Assembly: GCA_903789615.1 (NCBI GenBank)
Contig: CAIFEV010000015.1
Span: forward strand, 1-35,841
Reading direction: 5' to 3'
Source of the DNA: an uncultured Lachnospiraceae bacterium
GTDB taxonomy: Bacteria > Bacillota > Clostridia > Lachnospirales > Lachnospiraceae
DNA length: 35,841 bases
The notes under the pieces were generated by a model that had not been told where the DNA came from, did not search any database, and worked only from the letters and a program-made list of their open reading frames with translations. Positions 31,767 to 35,841 of this stretch are shown here, piece after piece; position 1 is the stretch's first letter, and each line of letters begins with the position of its first letter. A program made the position numbers and the translations under genes.

Positions 31767-31831
31767 TTGACAAGAACCCTGCCAAATCTATAATAAAATA
31801 TAGAGACCGCAATGTGAAATCTTATTTCGCA
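31767..31831 (+). promoter_or_regulatory. kdgK-eda promoter and KdgR-type operator
   Basis: TTGACA (31767-31772), 16 bases, TATAAT (31789-31794) is a near-consensus promoter. The dyad TGTGAAAT-CTT-ATTTCGCA (31813-31831) lies about 20 bases behind it, and a further TTTC-N7-GAAA pair overlaps it to 31838. Both match the GAAA/TTTC architecture of enterobacterial KdgR sites and the dyad at 31659. The remaining 31565-31658 and 31704-31766 hold no gene. Confidence 0.78.
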
Positions 31832-31906
31832 TTATGAAACGTTCAAGTTACACGGTTGACGCTCCGCAATGGAGCAAGTTTTTCATCCCACATGGAGGAT
31901 AAACAG

Positions 31907-33004
31907 ATGGATTTAAAGTTAAGAGACCGCAAGGACTGCAAGTATGATGCCGTATCTCTCGGCGAGGTAATGCTTCGCCTGGATCCGGGCGAGGGCCGCA
32001 TCAGGACCGCGAGAAGCTTCCGCGCCTGGGAAGGCGGCGGCGAGTATAATGTTATCCGCGGCCTGCACAAGTGCTTCGGCCTGAACACCGCTGTCATCAC
32101 CGCCTTCGCGGACAACGAAGTCGGCAAGCTGATGAAGGATTTCATCGAGCAGGGCGGAGTGGATACCTCCCTGATCTACTGGAAGAAGACCGATGGTATC
32201 GGCCGTATCTGCCGCAACGGAATCAACTTCACCGAGAGAGGCTTCGGTGTCCGCGGTGCTGTCGGCTGTTCCGACAGATTCAACACAGCCATCTCCCAGG
32301 CAACTCCCGAGGAGCTGAATTTTGAGCACATTTTCGGCGATCTCGGCGTTCGCTGGCTGCACACCGGCGGCATCTATGCTGCCCTCTCCGAGCAGTCCTG
32401 CGAGACCGTCATTGAGGCGATCAAGACAGCGAAAAAATATGGAACGATTGTTTCCTACGATCTGAATTACCGTCCTTCTATGTGGTCGGCAATCGGCGGC
32501 CTGGAGAAGTGCCAGGAAGTCAACAAGGAGATCGCAAAGTACGTTGATGTCATGATCGGCAACGAGGAAGACTTCACCGCCTGCCTTGGCCTGAAGATCG
32601 AGGGCCAGGATGCCAGCCTGAAGAAGCTCAACATCGACGGTTACAAGAAGATGATCGACCATGCCGCTGAGGTTTATCCGAACTTCAAGGCGATTGCAAC
32701 CACCCTTCGCACTGTGAAGACGGCAACCGTCAATGACTGGAAGGCTATCTGCTGGGCGGACGGCCAGATTTATCAGTCCAAGGAATACAACGGTCTCGAG
32801 ATCATGGATCGTGTCGGCGGCGGAGATTCCTTCGCTTCCGGTCTCGTCTACGGCCTCATGACCTATCAGGATCCGGAGAAGGCAGTCAACTACGGTGCCG
32901 CACATGGCGCTCTTGCGATGACTACCCCGGGCGATACTTCCATGGCTTCCCTGGACGAAGTAGAAGGTCTGATGGGCGGTGCAGGTGCACGGGTAAAGCG
33001 CTGA
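31907..33004 (+). CDS. kdgK: 2-keto-3-deoxygluconate kinase (PfkB family)
   Basis: Phosphorylates 2-keto-3-deoxygluconate to KDPG, which the next gene's product cleaves. The 365-residue protein is of the PfkB/ribokinase fold: N-terminal YDAVSLGEVMLRLDPGEGRI, the substrate lid WEGGGEYNVIRGL, mid VSYDLNYRPSMW, and the C-terminal catalytic motif RVGGGDSFASGLVYG with the base Asp307. Start ATG at 31907, eight bases after GGAGG; an earlier in-frame ATG is not needed. Codons are highly biased (GGC, AAG, GAG rich), which suggests strong expression. 103 bases separate it from eda, with a hairpin in the gap. Other PfkB sugar kinases look alike, but the neighbours support this call. Confidence 0.92.
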   Translation: MDLKLRDRKDCKYDAVSLGEVMLRLDPGEGRIRTARSFRAWEGGGEYNVIRGLHKCFGLNTAVITAFADNEVGKLMKDFIEQGGVDTSLIYWKKTDGIGRICRNGINFTERGFGVRGAVGCSDRFNTAISQATPEELNFEHIFGDLGVRWLHTGGIYAALSEQSCETVIEAIKTAKKYGTIVSYDLNYRPSMWSAIGGLEKCQEVNKEIAKYVDVMIGNEEDFTACLGLKIEGQDASLKKLNIDGYKKMIDHAAEVYPNFKAIATTLRTVKTATVNDWKAICWADGQIYQSKEYNGLEIMDRVGGGDSFASGLVYGLMTYQDPEKAVNYGAAHGALAMTTPGDTSMASLDEVEGLMGGAGARVKR

Positions 33005-33064
33005 TCGCTGATCTGGCAGCTGTTCTTGATCTGACAATATATTACGTTCCCGAATGGGTAAAAT

Positions 33065-33090
33065 GGCCTGCCGGTTTCTTACGGCAGGCC
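33065..33090 (+). other. Hairpin between kdgK and eda
   Basis: GGCCTGCCG (33065-33073) pairs perfectly with CGGCAGGCC (33082-33090) around an 8-base loop, with no T run behind it. It lies just before the eda ribosome binding site, AAAGGAG. It could be an RNA processing or stability element that sets the ratio of the two enzymes. Confidence 0.55.
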
Positions 33091-33107
33091 GTATAAAGGA
33101 GAAAAAA

Positions 33108-33773
33108 ATGGCAAATTCACCGAAGGTTCAGGCTGTTCTGGACAAATTTCACGAAATCGGCATTATTCCGGTTGTTGTTCTCAACGATGCAAAGAACGCA
33201 GCTCCGCTGGCTGACGCGCTGATGAAGGGCGGCCTTCCGGCTGCTGAGGTTACATTCCGTACTGATGCCGCTGAGGAGTCTATCCGCATTATGGCAGAGA
33301 AGTACCCGGATATGCTCGTCGGCGCAGGCACTGTCCTGACAAAGGACCAGGTTGACCGTGCAGTCAATGCAGGCGCGAAGTTCATCGTCTCCTGCGGCTA
33401 TGATCCGGAAATCGTTGACTACTGCCTGAAGAAGGACATCTGCGTGTGCCCGGGCACCGCTACCGCATCTGAGATGATGGGCTGCATCCGCCAGGGGCTT
33501 GACCATGTCAAGTTCTTCCCGGCTGAGCTCAACGGCGGTCTCAAGAAGATCAAAGCAATCGGTGCTGCCCTGGTTAACCTGAAGTTCATGCCTACCGGCG
33601 GAATCAACGCTGAGAACGTTGTTGATTACCTGAAGGATCCCAAGATCTTCTGCGCAGGCGGCTCCTGGATGGTTAAGGGTGCGCTCATTGACGCCGGCAA
33701 GTTCGATGAGATCGAGGCCAAGGTTAAGGAAGCTCACGAGATTGTAGAGAAGATTCACGCTGAGCAGGCATAA
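33108..33773 (+). CDS. eda: KDPG aldolase (2-dehydro-3-deoxyphosphogluconate aldolase)
   Basis: Cleaves KDPG to pyruvate and glyceraldehyde 3-phosphate. The 221-residue protein has the class I aldolase residues: Glu47 in AAEVTFRT, the GAGTVL segment near 72-77, and the Schiff-base Lys135 in VKFFPAE; PTGGIN binds phosphate near residue 160. The start is ATG 33108 with AAAGGAG upstream. Like kdgK it uses strongly biased codons. With kdgK and the divergent IclR gene it forms a ketodeoxygluconate branch, as used for uronates or the Entner-Doudoroff route. The upstream dehydratases and isomerases are not in this window. Confidence 0.95.
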   Translation: MANSPKVQAVLDKFHEIGIIPVVVLNDAKNAAPLADALMKGGLPAAEVTFRTDAAEESIRIMAEKYPDMLVGAGTVLTKDQVDRAVNAGAKFIVSCGYDPEIVDYCLKKDICVCPGTATASEMMGCIRQGLDHVKFFPAELNGGLKKIKAIGAALVNLKFMPTGGINAENVVDYLKDPKIFCAGGSWMVKGALIDAGKFDEIEAKVKEAHEIVEKIHAEQA

Positions 33774-33797
33774 ACCTGATCCGCTGAACATCCGGTG

Positions 33798-33931
33798 GGG
33801 CGGAGGCTGTTATCTCCGCCCTCTCACGCCGCCTGGCATATCTATTGTGTGTACAGCGGTTTCAACAGTTGACGTGCATAGACTGATACGCTGAGGTTAA
33901 TTGTAAACGCCCCGGTGTATCAGTCTTTTTT
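33798..33931 (+). terminator. Terminator region after eda
   Basis: Two hairpins: GGGCGGAG/CTCCGCCC (33798-33821) without a T run, and GACTGATAC (33881-33889) with GTATCAGTC (33917-33925) followed by TTTTTT (33926-33931). The second is a good rho-independent terminator with a long 27-base loop. No gene lies in 33774-33987. Confidence 0.75.
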
Positions 33932-33987
33932 GAATGCTTTTGGGACTATATAAAATGCCCTATGATAGATATCTTTCTCTTTAGGAT

Positions 33988-34533
33988 TCAAATCAGGAAG
34001 CCGACCTTATTCAGAACCAGCTCATACAGATTGAAATCCCGCGGCTCTCCAATGTCCGTATAGGTGATCGGGACCGTTCCGGCATACTTAAATCCAAACG
34101 ACTGGTACATTTTCTGAGGGATATCATTTCCCACGATACAGTCAAGCCGGATTGCTCTCATTCCTCTTTCTTCCGCCTTATGGATAGCATGAGATACCAG
34201 CTCTTTCGCGTATCCTCTCCCACTATATTCCGGCAGAACACGAAGCGCATGCAGCGTCACAACCTGATCCGGTGCCGCATCAGTCCTCCAATGCCCCTGT
34301 GCGTATGCAGCGTCACAGTCGTGATTCATTATATACGCTGCAGCAATTCCTCCGTCCGCTCTCACAAGGAACTGTTCGGTATGCCGGATGGCATCCCAGA
34401 TCATATCATCTGAAGGGAAGCCGCCTTTATCGCCATTGGGGATAAAGCTCTCCTGGCCAAGAACTTCACACATCCGATTATAAAATCTGCGAAGCTCTTC
34501 AAAATCCGCCTCTTTTGCTTCTTCAATCTTCAT
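33988..34533 (-). CDS. GNAT family N-acetyltransferase
   Basis: A 181-residue acetyltransferase. The acetyl-CoA site is seen at VLPEYSGRGYAKELVSHAIH (motif A, R-x-x-G-x-G/A), preceded by the LHALR strand; a C-terminal MYQSFGFKYAGTVPITYTDI with SFGFKY completes the fold. I start it at the ATG at 34533 with AAAGGGA upstream. It lies 25 bases behind the FMN oxidoreductase stop on the same strand, so they probably share a transcript. Its substrate is not known. Confidence 0.9.
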   Translation of the reverse strand: MKIEEAKEADFEELRRFYNRMCEVLGQESFIPNGDKGGFPSDDMIWDAIRHTEQFLVRADGGIAAAYIMNHDCDAAYAQGHWRTDAAPDQVVTLHALRVLPEYSGRGYAKELVSHAIHKAEERGMRAIRLDCIVGNDIPQKMYQSFGFKYAGTVPITYTDIGEPRDFNLYELVLNKVGFLI

Positions 34534-34558
34534 CTGACTGGTCCCTTTATTCAACAAA

Positions 34559-35515
34559 TCAGAAATGTCTCCCATGATACCAGAGCACTGTCGGGTCAAA
34601 GTCTGTCAATCCGGCCACTCCGGTATAACCCATGAGTTCTTTCAGCTGTCTGTTCATCTGGTGTATTTTTTCTTCTACTGCCGGCGTTCCTTCCTTTAAG
34701 AGACCTGGCAGAATCGCTCTTCCTGTTGATACCGCTTCGGCTCCCAATGCCAGAAGCTTATAGGCATCTCTTCCGTCATCAACAGAGCAGTCGGCAAAAA
34801 CTATCATCTTTCCGGAAACTTTCTTAATCTCAGGAAGTACCATTGCCGGAGGAACTGCAAATGGAAGCCTGCCGTGATGATGACTTACCACAATTGCATC
34901 AACATGAGCTCTCTTACAGGCAGAAGCATCTCTCGCGCTGAGAACCCCCTTTGCGACAAAAGGGACTCCAAGCTGATGGGCAAAGCCGGCGAAACTCTCC
35001 AGATCCTCTTCGGTAAGAGTTCCCATTTTCTCACCGTCGACCACATCCTTTTCTCCATCTGCACCGATGCTGTGGTCTATGTCTATTCCGACCGCCAGAG
35101 CCTTATTTCTCACTGCGAAGGTCATCTGCGAACGTATCTTTTCATGATCTTCAAAAGGCTTTATGATGCGAATCGTTTCTGCACCAATGTCAGCGATCCT
35201 TTTATAATCTTCGTCTGACTCCATGCCGACCCAGTTGACAAGTCCGAGATTCTTCGCCGCCCGGGCGTACTCTTCCATCGGCTTGTGATCCAGACCTGCT
35301 TTATTCAGATGCGAAAATGCCGGCATCATGATCGGAGATGAGAATTTCTTTCCCCAGAGTTCAAATGAAATATCAGCCACCTTTGTCCCGATAATGCGCT
35401 CTTCAATCAGAATCTCATCCAGAAAGCGTCTCGTATGCCAGGCTGCATTTGATGCATTTTTTGGCAATGCAGGAATCAGGCCGTCCGGTCCAGGCCACTG
35501 TGCTTCTTTTTCCAT
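34559..35515 (-). CDS. FMN-dependent alpha-hydroxy-acid dehydrogenase-like protein
   Basis: A 318-residue TIM-barrel flavoprotein of the lactate oxidase / glycolate oxidase family (FMN_dh). Visible: SSPIMMPAFSHLNKAGL, VPFVAKGVLSARDASACKRA with the flavin-N1 Lys, and FADCSVDDGRDAYKLLALGA followed by GRAILPG, both typical for FMN-phosphate binding. The active-site motif is IVVSHHHGRLPFAVPP in place of the usual SNHGGRQLD, so the catalytic His may be one of three, and activity on lactate is doubtful. Start ATG at 35515 with GGGAG; a longer start at 35575 or 35545 is less likely. Together with the GNAT gene it forms a small operon. Confidence 0.85.
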   Translation of the reverse strand: MEKEAQWPGPDGLIPALPKNASNAAWHTRRFLDEILIEERIIGTKVADISFELWGKKFSSPIMMPAFSHLNKAGLDHKPMEEYARAAKNLGLVNWVGMESDEDYKRIADIGAETIRIIKPFEDHEKIRSQMTFAVRNKALAVGIDIDHSIGADGEKDVVDGEKMGTLTEEDLESFAGFAHQLGVPFVAKGVLSARDASACKRAHVDAIVVSHHHGRLPFAVPPAMVLPEIKKVSGKMIVFADCSVDDGRDAYKLLALGAEAVSTGRAILPGLLKEGTPAVEEKIHQMNRQLKELMGYTGVAGLTDFDPTVLWYHGRHF

Positions 35516-35661
35516 TCTTTTTTCTCCCGACTGTCCTGTAAGCATTTTATCTTCAGATACTGTTTCCTTTATCATACTCCAATTTGTTTCGATACAGAAG
35601 AAGTCAGATCGCGTCCTTACTCATCATTGTCCGCCCGGGCCAGTCTTCCTCACAACAGGTA

Positions 35662-35841
35662 TCAATCTTTGGCAATGTGCTCATGAACTTTTATGATCGT
35701 TTTCCCTTTGGAGCCGCCGCGCCTAACCTTGTCCAGAGCTTCATTTACCTGATCCAGACTGAATACGCCATCAATAGAAGTTTCCAGCGGATGCTCCTTG
35801 TCAAACAGGCCGGCTATTTTTTCCAGCTGATGTCCGTCCTC
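35662..35841 (-). CDS. Zinc-type alcohol dehydrogenase / quinone oxidoreductase family protein (3' end only)
   Basis: The last 59 codons of a gene that enters from the right edge. The reading HPLETSIDGVFSLDQVNEAL followed by DKVRRGGSKGKTIIKV is the typical C-terminus of medium-chain dehydrogenases, where GKTIIKV closes the Rossmann-linked domain. The stop TGA is at 35662-35664. The catalytic half and start are outside the window, so substrate and full length are unknown. It runs the same way as the FMN oxidoreductase. Confidence 0.75.
   Translation of the reverse strand, partial: EDGHQLEKIAGLFDKEHPLETSIDGVFSLDQVNEALDKVRRGGSKGKTIIKVHEHIAKD

Noticed and set aside
31919-33037. A 372-codon minus-strand frame opposite kdgK
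   Set aside because: Antisense shadow of kdgK caused by strong codon bias; no start signal or family features. The similar frame opposite eda (33117-33791) is rejected for the same reason.

Overview
The window looks like chromosomal DNA of an anaerobic, moderately high-GC Firmicute, most likely a gut Clostridium relative (Lachnospiraceae-like). The basis is the protein set: a class I hybrid cluster protein, an Lsa-type ABC-F protein, VanZ-like, NiaR and ACR3 proteins, many small flavin-binding proteins, strong AGGAGG ribosome binding sites and TTGACA/TATAAT promoters. This is inferred from gene content and style, not from a marker gene. No rRNA, tRNA or CRISPR array was seen.

Layout. 1-1700 is AT-rich and holds small unknown genes, a decayed zincin-like gene and a cluster of inverted GTGCAACG repeats. 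1769-5769 (minus) holds a lipoprotein serpin, an ABC-F ribosome-protection protein, a DUF523 protein and the wreck of a MATE exporter. 6006-6645 is a small AT-rich DUF4160/DUF2442 pair. 6721-10899 carries DUF1304, a GPH sugar symporter, a nitroreductase and a GH13 glucosidase. 11031-15898 (mostly minus) has a SRAP protein, flavodoxin and LysR stubs, a DUF2798 protein, a maltose acetyltransferase stub, a YbaK deacylase, NiaR and a frameshifted VanZ-like gene. 16032-18410 is an arsenic operon, arsR-acr3-arsC, whose arsenate reductase is fused in frame to an O6-alkylguanine-DNA alkyltransferase. 18445-21076 has a MATE exporter, a flavin-fold protein, a KptA stub and an IS256 stub. 21093-24494 has a U32-like protein, then hcp directly abutting a uracil-DNA glycosylase gene, closed by a branched terminator. 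24525-28794 holds a flavin-fold protein, Tag glycosylase, a TetR regulator with its target membrane genes, a nitroreductase and two unknown genes. 28969-30732 is an Rrf2 / flavin-fold / LigB-type dioxygenase operon. 30797-33931 is a ketodeoxygluconate module: an IclR regulator divergent from kdgK-eda. 33988-35841 ends with a GNAT protein, an FMN-dependent oxidoreductase and the 3' end of an alcohol dehydrogenase.

Themes. Stress and repair functions dominate: arsenic, nitrosative stress, alkylated, deaminated and abasic DNA (MGMT domain, UDG, Tag, SRAP), and drug export or protection. Two physical couplings are notable: ArsC with MGMT, and hcp with UDG. The second theme is decay. At least eight genes are represented by stubs, internally deleted copies or one-base frameshifts at G runs, beside an IS256 fragment. 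This points to a region shaped by repeated small deletions, or partly by assembly error. Function calls rest on reading motifs by eye; no database search was possible.
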